From: Clostridium sp. 1001275B_160808_H3
Lineage (GTDB): Bacteria > Bacillota > Clostridia > Clostridiales > Clostridiaceae
Direction of reading: 5' to 3'
Assembly: GCF_015550425.1 (NCBI RefSeq)
Contig: NZ_JADNAT010000009.1
Location: 62,001-126,000 of the forward strand
DNA: 64,000 nucleotides
Shown here: one piece after another, positions 18,004-27,072 of the stretch
Layout of the letters: each line of letters opens with the position of its first letter
Position numbering within the stretch: position 1 is the stretch's first letter
The notes under the pieces: generated by a model
What the model saw: the letters and a program-made list of their open reading frames with translations, nothing else
Database searches by the model: none
Told to the model about the DNA's origin: nothing
Program-made: the position numbers and the translations under genes

Positions 18004-19528
18004 GAATAGGATTTTTAAAGCAACTTTTATAGTAATGGCTATGACTATATTAAGTAGAATAATAGGTTTTGGTAGAGATATGTTAGCAGCATATCACTTT
18101 GGAGTAGAAGGTTCCTATGATATATATGTTGCTTCAGTTGCAATACCTGAGTCAGTATTTATGATAGTTGGTCTTGCAATATCAACTACCTTTATACCAA
18201 TGTTAAGTGAAATTAAACATAATCAAAGTAAAGACGAGATGTTTAAATTTTCAAATAATGTTGTTACTATTTTAAGTATATTATCAATATTTGTAATTAT
18301 CTTAGGATTAATTTTTACAAAGGAAATAGTTAATGTTTTTGTACCTAAGTTTACTAAAGAGCAGATTGAATTAACTATATTTTTGACTAGAATAACATTA
18401 ATAAATATAGTTTTATTATGTGTTAACGCTTGTTTTGCTTCAATGCTACAAGTATGTGAGGATTTTATTGTTCCGTCATTGTTAGGATTATTCTTTAATT
18501 TTCCAATAATAGTATATTTAGCTTTTTTCGGAGAAGTAAGTATTGTTGGTTTAACTATTGCAAATGTATTAGGAAATTTATTAAGGGTATTAGTTCAAAT
18601 TCCTTCATTATACAAACAAGGATATGAATTTAAGTTATATATCGATTTGAAAGATGAAAAACTTAGAAATATGATGACTTTAATACTTCCAGTTATAGTT
18701 GGTGCTGGAGCAAACTCAATTAATATGCTAGTAGATAAAAGCTTGGCATCAGGATTAACTACAGGTGCAATGGCTTCATTAGAGTATTCTCAAAGGATAG
18801 TCACATTTGCCAATACAGCAATAACAACATCAATAGTATCAGTAGTTTACCCTTTAATGGCAAACAGGTTGAATTCTGGAGATAATGATGGATTTATAAA
18901 ATATTTAACTAAATCAATTATAATAATATGCTTATTTTTAGTTCCTATAACTTTTGGAATGTTATTTTTAAGTAAAGAAATAGTTGCAGTATTTTATGAA
19001 AGAGGAAAATTTGATTCAAGTGCTGTTATTTTAACTTCTATGGCACTACTTGGATATTCTTTGCAACTACCTTTTGCAGGTATAAGAGATATTTTAAATT
19101 CTTCATTATTTTCAATGAAAAAAACAAAACTTACTACAATTAATGGACTGATAGGTGTTATTATAAATATAATTTTAAGTATAATTTTATCTAAATACAT
19201 AGGGGTGCTAGGTATAGCTACAGCTACATCGACTTCATCTTTAATAATAGCTTTGTTATTATTAAATTCAACTAGGAAGCTAGTTGGCGGCTTTAATGTA
19301 AAAGAAGTTATTATAAAGATTAGTAAGGTTATACTAAGTTCATCATTAATGATTTTAATTCTTTATTTTATAAATAATATATTAGGTATAGAAAGTTCTT
19401 TTACCATTATTTTAATCGATGGAAGTATTGGAGCAATATTATTTATGATTATGTGTAAAATTCTAAAAATAGAAGAATTTGATGAGGCTTTAAATATGAT
19501 AAAGGGAAAATTTAAAAGGGAGGTTTAA
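17996..19528 (+). CDS. murJ: MurJ/MviN family lipid II flippase
   Basis: A 510-residue polytopic membrane protein with about 14 predicted spans, the MurJ/MviN pattern. It opens with KATFIVMAMTILSRIIGFGRDMLAAYHFG, a typical MurJ N-terminus, and has the conserved LASGLTTGAMASLEYSQRI segment near residue 250. It moves lipid-linked disaccharide precursors across the membrane. The ATG lies inside the end of tagA, indicating translational coupling. Its place among teichoic/glycan genes leaves open whether it flips lipid II or a glycan-linked lipid. Some clostridia carry several MurJ copies. Confidence 0.9.
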   Translation: MSKNRIFKATFIVMAMTILSRIIGFGRDMLAAYHFGVEGSYDIYVASVAIPESVFMIVGLAISTTFIPMLSEIKHNQSKDEMFKFSNNVVTILSILSIFVIILGLIFTKEIVNVFVPKFTKEQIELTIFLTRITLINIVLLCVNACFASMLQVCEDFIVPSLLGLFFNFPIIVYLAFFGEVSIVGLTIANVLGNLLRVLVQIPSLYKQGYEFKLYIDLKDEKLRNMMTLILPVIVGAGANSINMLVDKSLASGLTTGAMASLEYSQRIVTFANTAITTSIVSVVYPLMANRLNSGDNDGFIKYLTKSIIIICLFLVPITFGMLFLSKEIVAVFYERGKFDSSAVILTSMALLGYSLQLPFAGIRDILNSSLFSMKKTKLTTINGLIGVIINIILSIILSKYIGVLGIATATSTSSLIIALLLLNSTRKLVGGFNVKEVIIKISKVILSSSLMILILYFINNILGIESSFTIILIDGSIGAILFMIMCKILKIEEFDEALNMIKGKFKREV

Positions 19529-19537
19529 ACTAGTAAA

Positions 19538-20818
19538 ATGAAAATATTATTTATTGCATGTTACTCACCATTAATTAACAACTCAGCATCAATTGAAACT
19601 CTTCAATATTTAAATAATTTAGCCAAAATTGAAGATAATACTATTCATTTATTAACAGTTAACTTTCCTTCAAATTCAATTTATTATGATGAACATATAT
19701 TTAATATGTTAGATAAGAAAATTAAATTACATATAATTTCAGGTGGAAAGTTATTTGAAGCAATAATGCCGAGAAAAGCTCAAGAAACAGCAGTTGTTAC
19801 TACTAGTTTAGGTAAGGCTAAAGTTAAAGGTGCTTTAAAAAAGATGAAAAAGATACTTGCAGTGCCAGATATGTATTTATATTGGGCTTTTAAGGCTAGT
19901 AAATATGGAATTGAACTTATGAAAAAGGAAAAGTTTGATGTTATGTTTTCTATGCATGAACCTCCATCTAGTCATATATGCGCATATAAAATTAAGAAAA
20001 AATTTCCTGGCCTTAAATGGATAACGTATTGGAGTGATCCTTGGCTTAAGGATTCTACAAGAGAAGGATCAAATTTAATAAGAAGAAACTTTGAAAAAAG
20101 TTACGAAAAAAATGTAATTTCTTTAGCTGATAAATATATTTTTGTTACAAATGCTAATAGGGATGATTATATAGAAACATATAATATAAAAAGAGAAGAT
20201 ACTTATATTATAACAAGAGGCTATGATGAAAAAATATATTCAGATATAAAAGAAAATGAAAATCCAAAATTAATAGATAAGAATAAAATAAATATAGTTT
20301 ATACTGGAGAAATCTTTTCAAAGCTTAGAAATATTAGACCATTTATTAATGTTATGCATAAACTTAAGCTGGAAAATAATAAGTTATATGAAAGTTTAAA
20401 TATCCTTTTCTTTGGAAATATAGATGATGAAAATATAAAAAATGAATTATCTAGTATAAGTAATGTGAAAGTATCAAATAGAATTCCTTATAGAGAAGCA
20501 TTATCATATATGGTTAATGCTGATATATTATTACTTTTTGGCAATAAAAATTCAAAGCAAATACCAGCTAAAATATATGATTACTTTGGTTGTAATGGAT
20601 ATATTATAGTTATATTAGGTGATGAAAATGACCCTGTAATTGATGTAGTAAACAATTTAGATAAGTGCAGTATAGCATTAAATAATGAGCAAGACATCTA
20701 TAAGTGTATTTGTAATTTATCACAAAATATTTTAAGTGGAAGTAAATCAAACCAAATTAAAGAATATGAATGGGAAAATATATCTAAAAGATTAAATTCT
20801 ATTTTAAAGGGGGAGTAG
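19538..20818 (+). CDS. Glycosyltransferase, GT4-like
   Basis: A 426-residue protein in the glycan operon, 9 bases after murJ. The N-terminal half resembles the GT-B acceptor domain (MKILFIACYSPLINNSASIETLQYL); the C-terminal half has the donor-domain pattern (NIVYTGEIFSKLRNIRPFI, then ADILLLFGNKNSKQIPAKIYDYFGC). No membrane span is seen, so it likely acts at the inner face of the membrane. Donor and acceptor are unknown. Ribosome site GGGAGG just upstream. Confidence 0.82.
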   Translation: MKILFIACYSPLINNSASIETLQYLNNLAKIEDNTIHLLTVNFPSNSIYYDEHIFNMLDKKIKLHIISGGKLFEAIMPRKAQETAVVTTSLGKAKVKGALKKMKKILAVPDMYLYWAFKASKYGIELMKKEKFDVMFSMHEPPSSHICAYKIKKKFPGLKWITYWSDPWLKDSTREGSNLIRRNFEKSYEKNVISLADKYIFVTNANRDDYIETYNIKREDTYIITRGYDEKIYSDIKENENPKLIDKNKINIVYTGEIFSKLRNIRPFINVMHKLKLENNKLYESLNILFFGNIDDENIKNELSSISNVKVSNRIPYREALSYMVNADILLLFGNKNSKQIPAKIYDYFGCNGYIIVILGDENDPVIDVVNNLDKCSIALNNEQDIYKCICNLSQNILSGSKSNQIKEYEWENISKRLNSILKGE

Positions 20819-20820
20819 TT

Positions 20821-21969
20821 ATGCACGTTATGTTTATACCATCCTGGTATCATAATAAAAGAAACCCCGTGCATGGAAGCTTTTTTAAAGAACAAGCGTT
20901 AGCACTTCAAGGGCGTGGAATAAAAATTACTATTGCTTATAACGAAATTTGGCCATTAACATTAGCTTTTAAGGTAAAAGAAAAAATGGGATTAAGTTAT
21001 GATGTTGAAGAAGGCTTAAAAACATATAGATATAAAAATTTCAATTACCTTCCTAAAAATCCTCTGATGTTTAAAGTATTTAATAGGAGATTAGAAAAGT
21101 TATATAAGGAAATAGTAAAAAAAGAAGGTAAAGTAGATTTAATACATTGTCAATCTTCATTTTGGGCAGGGATAAGTGCGAATTATATTTCCCAAAAGTA
21201 TAATATACCATTAATAATTACTGAGCATTCTTCTTTAGAAAAAGCAGTGTATATAAAAGAAAGTTACAAACCTTTAATAAAAGAATCTTATTTGGAAGCG
21301 GATCAATTAATAGCTGTTGGTAATGGATTAAAGAAAGAAATATCAAAATTTTGTGGAAGAAAAGATATAAAGGTTATACATAACCTAATACCTATAGAGA
21401 ATTTCTATTTAAGTAAAAATAAAAATAGTAATTTCACTTTCTTTTCATTAGCATTTTTAGAAGGTGAAAAAGGTATGGATACTCTTATAAGGTCATATGC
21501 TAAATACTTCAAAGGGACTGACTCTAAGCTTTTAATAGGTGGTGATGGAAGTCAAAAGGAGTTTTTAATTAAGCTCTGCGAGGATTTAAAAGTAAAAAAT
21601 CAAGTGGAGTTTTTGGGAGCCTTATCTAGAAAAGAAGTTTCACATTATATGAGTAAATGTGATTCGTTTGTTTTAGCATCAAAATATGAAACATTTGGAG
21701 TTGTTTATATTGAAGCCTTAGCATCAGGAAAAGCTATAATAGGAACTTATAATGGTGGAGCTGAGGATATTATAAATTCTAAAAATGGATTAATTGTTAA
21801 AGTTGACGATGTTGATGAATTAGGAAATGCAATGAAATATATAATGAAAAATATTAATTCCTATAATGCAGAAGATATAAGAAAAGATTGTATATCAAAA
21901 TTTTCTAAAGAAAAAATAACAAATGAAATACTAGAGATTTATGATTTAGTATTAGAAAAGAGAGGTTAA
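20821..21969 (+). CDS. Glycosyltransferase family 4
   Basis: A 382-residue GT4 enzyme. N-terminal MHVMFIPSWYHNKRNPVHGSFFKEQALAL is the common start of this group. The C-terminal half carries GGDGSQ and the E-x7-E nucleotide-sugar motif in SKYETFGVVYIEALASGKAII. It begins 2 bases after the preceding transferase, with GGGGGAG overlapping that gene's end, so the two are coupled. It probably extends the surface glycan begun by TagA; the sugar is unknown. Confidence 0.9.
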   Translation: MHVMFIPSWYHNKRNPVHGSFFKEQALALQGRGIKITIAYNEIWPLTLAFKVKEKMGLSYDVEEGLKTYRYKNFNYLPKNPLMFKVFNRRLEKLYKEIVKKEGKVDLIHCQSSFWAGISANYISQKYNIPLIITEHSSLEKAVYIKESYKPLIKESYLEADQLIAVGNGLKKEISKFCGRKDIKVIHNLIPIENFYLSKNKNSNFTFFSLAFLEGEKGMDTLIRSYAKYFKGTDSKLLIGGDGSQKEFLIKLCEDLKVKNQVEFLGALSRKEVSHYMSKCDSFVLASKYETFGVVYIEALASGKAIIGTYNGGAEDIINSKNGLIVKVDDVDELGNAMKYIMKNINSYNAEDIRKDCISKFSKEKITNEILEIYDLVLEKRG

Positions 21970-21971
21970 TT

Positions 21972-22625
21972 ATGTTGTTTAAAGATTATAATATAGATAA
22001 ATTTATATTAGAATTATCTTCAGATGCGCCTTCTCCAGGAGGTGGAAGTACTGCTGCATTAGTTGCAGCTTTATCTAGTAGTTTAAATTCTATGGTTTAT
22101 TCATTAACAATAGGCAAAAAGGTTTTTGAAAAACTAAGTGATAATGAAAAAAATAAGATGATTAAACTGCAAGAAGAAGCTAAAGAGTTTACTAAAAAAG
22201 CCCAAAATTTCATGGAACAAGATAGAAATGATTTTTTAAGTTTAATGGATAGCTATAAATTATCTAAAGATAATGAAAAAGAGATTATAATAAGGAAAGC
22301 GAAAATTAAAGAAAACACCATTAAAGCAATGGAGACACCACTATTATTAGCAGAAGAGTGTATTAAGTTTTATGATAATATTGAATTTGCAATTAAATAT
22401 GGTAATAAAAACTTGATTTCTGATGCTGGTGTTGCAACTGTTTTATTACATTCAGCAATAGAAAGTTCAATAATTAATGTAAAAGTTAATTTAAATTTCT
22501 TAAGAGAAGAAAAAATTTGTGAGGAAATAGAAAATAAATGTAAGAATATACTTAATGCTTCTTATATTAAAAAGTCTAACTTAATGAATGAAGTCGAAAA
22601 TATGATATACCCTAAAAAAATATAG
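21972..22625 (+). CDS. Cyclodeaminase/cyclohydrolase family protein (FchA-like)
   Basis: A 217-residue protein matching the formiminotransferase-cyclodeaminase C-terminal family, with the signature SDAPSPGGGSTAALVAALSSSL at residues 15-36. Relatives include methenyl-tetrahydrofolate cyclohydrolase FchA of one-carbon metabolism. The fold is an all-helical dimer in the cytosol. It starts 2 bases after the glycosyltransferase stop, so it is transcribed with the glycan genes although no functional link is evident. Its stop codon lies inside the shared terminator hairpin. Confidence 0.88.
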   Translation: MLFKDYNIDKFILELSSDAPSPGGGSTAALVAALSSSLNSMVYSLTIGKKVFEKLSDNEKNKMIKLQEEAKEFTKKAQNFMEQDRNDFLSLMDSYKLSKDNEKEIIIRKAKIKENTIKAMETPLLLAEECIKFYDNIEFAIKYGNKNLISDAGVATVLLHSAIESSIINVKVNLNFLREEKICEEIENKCKNILNASYIKKSNLMNEVENMIYPKKI

Positions 22626-22655
22626 TCTCAAAAGAGACTATATTTTTTTAGGGTA
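22608..22655. terminator. Bidirectional terminator spanning both convergent stop codons
   Basis: A perfect 22-bp stem with an AAAA loop: left arm 22608-22629, right arm 22634-22655, each containing a seven-base A or T run. The fchA-like stop (22623-22625) lies in the left arm and the pdaA stop (22648-22650) in the right arm. Confidence 0.92.
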
Positions 22656-23430
22656 ATTCATTTAGAGATTTAAATTCATATCCTTGAGCTTTAAGTTCTT
22701 GAATTACAGTTTTTAATATTTTGGTATTTGTATCAGATACTGCGTGTAATAACATTATAGAACCTGGATGAGCTCCATTTACTATCTTTTTTACTGCAGC
22801 AGATTCTTCAGGCTGATTATCAACAAGCCAATCTTTATAAGCAAAACTCCAAAAAATTGTTTTATATCCTAAATCTTGAGTTTTCTTTAAAGAATTTTTA
22901 GAATACTTTCCCATCGGAGGTCTAAAGAATTTTGGCATGTCTTGTGAAGTTAATGTTTTAAATTCTTCTTCTACATCAGTGAATTCTTTTTTGAATTTTT
23001 CATTATCTAAAATACTAGCCATAGATGGATGATGCGAAGTATGGTTACAAACTAAATGTCCTTCATCTACCATCCTTTTAACTATTTCAGGTTGCTCCTT
23101 TATGTAAGGCTTAACTACAAAAAATGCAGCAGGAACTTGTTCATCTTTTAAAATATCTAAGATTTTAGGAGTATTGCCATTTTCATAGCCTTCATCAAAA
23201 GTTAAATATAGTACTTTTGAATTTGTATCACCTACATAATAGGCTCCAAAGTCGTTGAAAAAGTCAGCAGACTCTTTAGGCGGTTCTGGGGTTTTACCTT
23301 TTTCTCTGTTTACAAAATACCAATTTAGCTCTAAATCATCAGAGGCTAGAGCATTAACAGGTATAAAAGATGAAGTAAAGATAATAATTAAAGATAGTAT
23401 AAAAGTAGCAAAAATATTTATTTTTTTCAT
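22648..23430 (-). CDS. pdaA: Polysaccharide deacetylase, PdaA type
   Basis: A 260-residue secreted enzyme. A signal peptide covers about residues 1-29 (MKKINIFATFILSLIIIF...VNALA). The NodB domain has LTFDEGYENG, in which the second Asp of the usual TFDD is replaced, as is typical for PdaA, and the zinc motif HTSHH, then RPPMGKYS and LLHAVS. PdaA removes the N-acetyl group from muramic acid in the path to muramic delta-lactam of the spore cortex. That fits a spore former and the SpoVD/SpoVE-like genes nearby. Start ATG follows GGTGGT. Convergent with the fchA-like gene. Confidence 0.9.
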   Translation of the reverse strand: MKKINIFATFILSLIIIFTSSFIPVNALASDDLELNWYFVNREKGKTPEPPKESADFFNDFGAYYVGDTNSKVLYLTFDEGYENGNTPKILDILKDEQVPAAFFVVKPYIKEQPEIVKRMVDEGHLVCNHTSHHPSMASILDNEKFKKEFTDVEEEFKTLTSQDMPKFFRPPMGKYSKNSLKKTQDLGYKTIFWSFAYKDWLVDNQPEESAAVKKIVNGAHPGSIMLLHAVSDTNTKILKTVIQELKAQGYEFKSLNELP

Positions 23431-23824
23431 TAGTTCACCACCTTTGTATAAATAATATCTATTTCTATAAGTTGTCTATAAAAATAGAATTTTTAATTGC
23501 AACTTATATAAATTTATTTTTATCTAAAATAAATCTTTTACACATAGAAATACAATGTATAAATGCTATTAATTACCGTTCATATATCTTTAGTTAATAA
23601 ACTACATAATTAGCATTATTTCAGAAGGTAGAATTTTGAGAAAAAATAATATTTTACGAAAAAAATGAGATAATGAAAGCTTTTTTACAATTTATATAAT
23701 ACTAATCAATATTCGTTTTTATTAAATTCTAAATTTATATTAAAACTTATATATATTGAAATAATTAATATTGTAGAGTATAATTTTAAGGATATGATTT
23801 AAGAGAAGAAAGGAATGTACATAG
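23431..23824. other. Divergent intergenic region between pdaA and ychF
   Basis: A 394-base AT-rich gap between divergent genes. It carries the ychF promoter (23756-23784) and presumably a minus-strand promoter for pdaA that I cannot place with confidence. A small inverted match (ATAAGTTG at 23468 / CAACTTAT at 23501) lies near the pdaA side. No open frame or RNA gene is supported. Confidence 0.55.
23756..23784 (+). promoter_or_regulatory. SigA-type promoter of ychF
   Basis: TTGAAA (23756-23761), 17-base spacer, TATAAT (23779-23784), about 40 bases before the ATG. Confidence 0.75.
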
Positions 23825-24922
23825 ATGAATTTAGGAATAGTTGGTTTACCAAACGTAGGTAAAAGTACTTTATTTAATGCAATTACAAAAGCTGGAGCAG
23901 AGTCAGCAAACTATCCTTTTTGTACTATAGAGCCCAATGTTGGAGTAGTTAGTGTACCAGATAAAAGATTAGATGTTTTAGAAAAAATGTATAATACTAA
24001 AAAGAAGGTTTATACTGCAGTTGAATTTTATGATATAGCAGGACTTGTAAAAGGTGCTTCTAAAGGTGAAGGATTAGGAAATAAATTTTTATCCCATATA
24101 AGAGAGGTTTCTGCAATAGTTCATGTTGTAAGATGTTTTGACGATGGAAATGTTGTACACGTTGAAGGGTCAGTTGATCCAATAAGAGATATAGAAACTA
24201 TAAACTTAGAACTTATATTTGCTGATTTAGAAGTTTTAGAAAGAAGAATGGAAAGATCAATTAAACAAGTTAGATCTGGAGATAAAAAGGCTAAGGAAGA
24301 ATATGCTTTAATGGAAAAAGTTAAGGCTCATTTAGAGAAAAACTTACCTATAAGAACATTAGAAGTAACAGAAGAGGAAGAAGAATTAATAAAAGGATTA
24401 TTCTTAATAACTTCAAAGCCAGTTCTTTATGCATGCAATATATCAGAAGATGATATGATGGAAGGTAACACAAATAATGAGTATGTTCAAAAAGTAAGAG
24501 CACATGCAGAAAGTGAAAATTCAGAAGTTGTTGTTGTTTGTGCAAAACTAGAAGAAGAACTATCAGGATTAGAAGAAGAAGAAAAACAAGAAATGTTAAG
24601 TGAATATGGCTTAACAGAATCAGGATTAGATAAACTTATAAGAGCTAGTTATAAATTATTAGGTTTAATAAGTTATTTAACAGCAGGAGTTCAAGAAGTA
24701 AGAGCTTGGACTATAAAAGAAGGAACAAAAGCACCACAAGCAGCTGGTAAGATACATTCAGATATAGAAAGAGGATTTATTAGAGCAGAAATAGTATCAT
24801 ATAATGATTTAGTAGAATGTGGTTCAGAAGCAGCAGCTAAGGAAAAGGGACTTTACAGATTAGAAGGTAAAGAATATGTTATGAAAGATGGAGATGTAGT
24901 AAACTTTAGATTTAATGTATAG
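23825..24922 (+). CDS. ychF: Obg-family GTPase/ATPase YchF
   Basis: A 365-residue protein of standard YchF length. It has the G1 motif GLPNVGKST at residues 7-15, G3 DIAGLVKGASKGEG, a coiled-coil insertion and a C-terminal TGS-like domain (DUF933: YLTAGVQEVRAWTI...GFIRAEIVSYNDL). The G4 position reads CNISEDD instead of NKxD, the reason YchF prefers ATP. It binds the ribosome and is linked to oxidative-stress control in other bacteria. It is a single-gene unit with a clear promoter and terminator. Confidence 0.96.
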   Translation: MNLGIVGLPNVGKSTLFNAITKAGAESANYPFCTIEPNVGVVSVPDKRLDVLEKMYNTKKKVYTAVEFYDIAGLVKGASKGEGLGNKFLSHIREVSAIVHVVRCFDDGNVVHVEGSVDPIRDIETINLELIFADLEVLERRMERSIKQVRSGDKKAKEEYALMEKVKAHLEKNLPIRTLEVTEEEEELIKGLFLITSKPVLYACNISEDDMMEGNTNNEYVQKVRAHAESENSEVVVVCAKLEEELSGLEEEEKQEMLSEYGLTESGLDKLIRASYKLLGLISYLTAGVQEVRAWTIKEGTKAPQAAGKIHSDIERGFIRAEIVSYNDLVECGSEAAAKEKGLYRLEGKEYVMKDGDVVNFRFNV

Positions 24923-24931
24923 CTACTTCTT

Positions 24932-24965
24932 AAAAAGGCTGATTTTGTATCAGCCTTTTTTATTT
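24932..24965 (+). terminator. Terminator after ychF
   Basis: Arms AAAAAGGCTGAT (24932-24943) and ATCAGCCTTTTT (24949-24960), T-rich tail. Confidence 0.92.
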
Positions 24966-25039
24966 TCAAACTAATAATTACAAAAATTATAACTTTTTAT
25001 TAATTATGTAAAATAAATTCTTAAAAAATCAAATAAGCC

Positions 25040-25068
25040 TTGAAGAATTGGTTTAAATTCTATAAAAT
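25040..25068 (+). promoter_or_regulatory. Promoter of the mraZ/dcw operon
   Basis: TTGAAG (25040-25045), 17-base spacer, TAAAAT (25063-25068). The predicted transcription start is at about 25075, directly before the MraZ boxes. Confidence 0.6.
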
Positions 25069-25076
25069 AGTATTAT

Positions 25077-25103
25077 AAAGTGGTTAAAAGTGGTTGAAAG
25101 TGG
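25077..25103 (+). promoter_or_regulatory. MraZ operator: three AAAGTGG boxes at 10-bp spacing
   Basis: AAAGTGG occurs at 25077, 25087 and 25097, exactly one helical turn apart, between the promoter and the mraZ start. MraZ is known to bind arrays of such GTG(G/T) repeats upstream of its own gene, so negative autoregulation of the division operon is the likely role. Confidence 0.82.
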
Positions 25104-25135
25104 AGCGGATATATTATTATGAGGTAGGGGTAAAG

Positions 25136-25564
25136 ATGTTTATAGGAGAATATCAACATGCAATAGATGCTAAAAATAGAATGATAGTCCCTGTAAAACT
25201 AAGAGAGGGGTTAGGTAGTAATTTTGTTATTACTAAAGGCTTAGATGGATGTCTTTACGCATATCCAATGGAAGAATGGAGAGCTCTAGAAGTTAAATTG
25301 AAATCTTTACCACTTACAAATAAAGATGCAAGAGCATTTGTTAGATTCTTTTTTTCAGGAGCCTGTGAAGTTGAAGTTGATAAACAAGGAAGAGGCTTAA
25401 TTCCTCAAAATTTAAAGGAATATGCATGTATAGAAAAGGAAATAGTAAGTATAGGAGTATTAACTAGAGTTGAAATCTGGAGCAAAGAAAAATGGCAAGA
25501 ATATAATGAATCAGATATAGATTTTGATTCTATTGCTGAAAAAATGAGCGATTTAGGAATATAA
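25136..25564 (+). CDS. mraZ: Transcriptional regulator MraZ
   Basis: 142 residues from ATG 25136 ([24 protein letters not shown]); an upstream in-frame TTG/ATG extension to 25094 would run into the operator boxes and lacks the conserved N-terminus. It has two SpoVT-AbrB repeats, the second around [19 protein letters not shown]. MraZ forms ring-shaped oligomers that bind repeated boxes and repress the dcw operon; the boxes are visible just upstream. First gene of the division cluster, followed 11 bases later by rsmH. Confidence 0.96.
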   Translation: MFIGEYQHAIDAKNRMIVPVKLREGLGSNFVITKGLDGCLYAYPMEEWRALEVKLKSLPLTNKDARAFVRFFFSGACEVEVDKQGRGLIPQNLKEYACIEKEIVSIGVLTRVEIWSKEKWQEYNESDIDFDSIAEKMSDLGI

Positions 25565-25575
25565 GGAGTAGTATT

Positions 25576-26508
25576 ATGGAATTTAAACATGTATCGGTAC
25601 TTTTAAATGAGTGCATAGAGGGATTAAATATCAAAGAAGATGGAATATATGTTGATGGAACACTTGGTGGTGGAGGTCATTCTTTAGAAATATTAAAAAA
25701 GTTATCTGAGAATGGAACTTTAATTGGGGTAGATCAGGACAAAGATGCACTTAAAGCAGCAGGAGAAAGGCTACAAAACTATAAAAATGTAAAGTTTGTT
25801 CATAGTAATTTTTATAATATTGATTCTATTTTGAATAATTTAGAAATTGAAAAAATAGATGGAATGCTGATGGACCTTGGTGTGTCATCTTATCAACTAG
25901 ATGAGGGTGATAGAGGATTTAGCTATATGCAAGATGCACCTTTAGATATGAGAATGAATAGAGAAAACTCTTTATCTGCATATGAAGTTGTAAATGAGTA
26001 TGCTGAAGAAGAAATTTATAGAATAATTAGAGATTATGGTGAAGAAAAGTTCGCTAAAAGGATTGCAAGATTTATAGTAGAAAATAGAGAAAATAAACCG
26101 ATAGAAACTACCTTAGAGTTAGTGGAAATAATTAAAGCTGCTATACCTGCTAAGGCTAGAAGAGAAGGGCCGCATCCGGCAAAAAGAACTTTTCAAGCTA
26201 TTAGAATAGAAGTAAATAGTGAATTATCTATACTAAATAAGGCCATTGAAGATGGTGTAAATAGATTAAACAAAGGTGGAAGAATGGCTATAATAACTTT
26301 CCATTCTTTAGAGGATAGAATAGTTAAACTAAAATTTAAGGAATTAGCAACATCGTGTACTTGTCCAAAAGAGTTTCCAATTTGTGTTTGTGGTGGGAAA
26401 GCAAAAGTTAAATTAATTAGTAGAAAGGCTATTGAACCCACAAAAGAAGAAGTAGAGGAAAATCCAAGAAGTAGAAGTGCTAAATTAAGGGTTATAGAGA
26501 GAATTTAA
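25576..26508 (+). CDS. rsmH: 16S rRNA (cytosine-1402-N4)-methyltransferase RsmH
   Basis: 310 residues, the normal length. The SAM motif [14 protein letters not shown] is at about residues 28-41, [19 protein letters not shown] follows near residue 97, and the C-terminal region has the family end [15 protein letters not shown]. It methylates C1402 in the ribosomal P site. Ribosome site AAGGAG just after the mraZ stop, indicating one operon. Confidence 0.97.
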   Translation: MEFKHVSVLLNECIEGLNIKEDGIYVDGTLGGGGHSLEILKKLSENGTLIGVDQDKDALKAAGERLQNYKNVKFVHSNFYNIDSILNNLEIEKIDGMLMDLGVSSYQLDEGDRGFSYMQDAPLDMRMNRENSLSAYEVVNEYAEEEIYRIIRDYGEEKFAKRIARFIVENRENKPIETTLELVEIIKAAIPAKARREGPHPAKRTFQAIRIEVNSELSILNKAIEDGVNRLNKGGRMAIITFHSLEDRIVKLKFKELATSCTCPKEFPICVCGGKAKVKLISRKAIEPTKEEVEENPRSRSAKLRVIERI

Positions 26509-26544
26509 AAAAAGTTAAGTAAAATGTATGGGGGATGTAATAAA

Positions 26545-26982
26545 ATGGTTGATAGAGAATATGATTATATAAGGGGTAATACAGTAACAACTCCAAAGAG
26601 AAAGTATAATGAGATAGACAAGAGAATAGAGAGAGAAAAACAAGAAAGAAAACAAAGAGAGCTACAAAGAAAAGAAAAGGCAGCAAAGAAGGCTATTGTA
26701 AAAAGTATATTACAAGTATCTTGTATTGCTTTAATATTAGGTGTTAGTACTATTGCAAGAGATGGCAAAGTTTATAGAATGCAAAATGATCTTTCAAAAG
26801 TAAAAAGTGAAATAAAGACTGTTACTGCGGAAGGAGAAGCATTGAGGGTAAACTTACTAAGATATTCATCACTAGCAGATATAAAAGATATAGCAAATAA
26901 ATCAGGAATGAAAATTCCTGAAAAAAATGATTCAGTAGAAGTGGATTTAACTAAAAACTTTTTTGCTAACTTAGGGGAATAA
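26545..26982 (+). CDS. ftsL: Cell division protein FtsL-like
   Basis: A 145-residue bitopic membrane protein. I choose ATG 26545, preceded by GGGGGATG, over the ATG at 26524, which has no ribosome site. A basic cytosolic N-terminus (about 1-52, rich in Lys/Arg/Glu) is followed by a membrane span (about 55-72, ILQVSCIALILGVSTIA) and an extracytoplasmic coiled coil. FtsL works with DivIC and DivIB to activate FtsW-PBP2B. Identity rests on topology and position between rsmH and pbpB, since sequence is poorly conserved. Confidence 0.8.
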   Translation: MVDREYDYIRGNTVTTPKRKYNEIDKRIEREKQERKQRELQRKEKAAKKAIVKSILQVSCIALILGVSTIARDGKVYRMQNDLSKVKSEIKTVTAEGEALRVNLLRYSSLADIKDIANKSGMKIPEKNDSVEVDLTKNFFANLGE

Positions 26983-27072
26983 ACATAAGTTATAAAATAG
27001 TACACTTGCCAAGATAAAGAGTGTTAAGTTTACACTCGACATGTTTTTAAAAAATTACATGGAGGCATTGAT

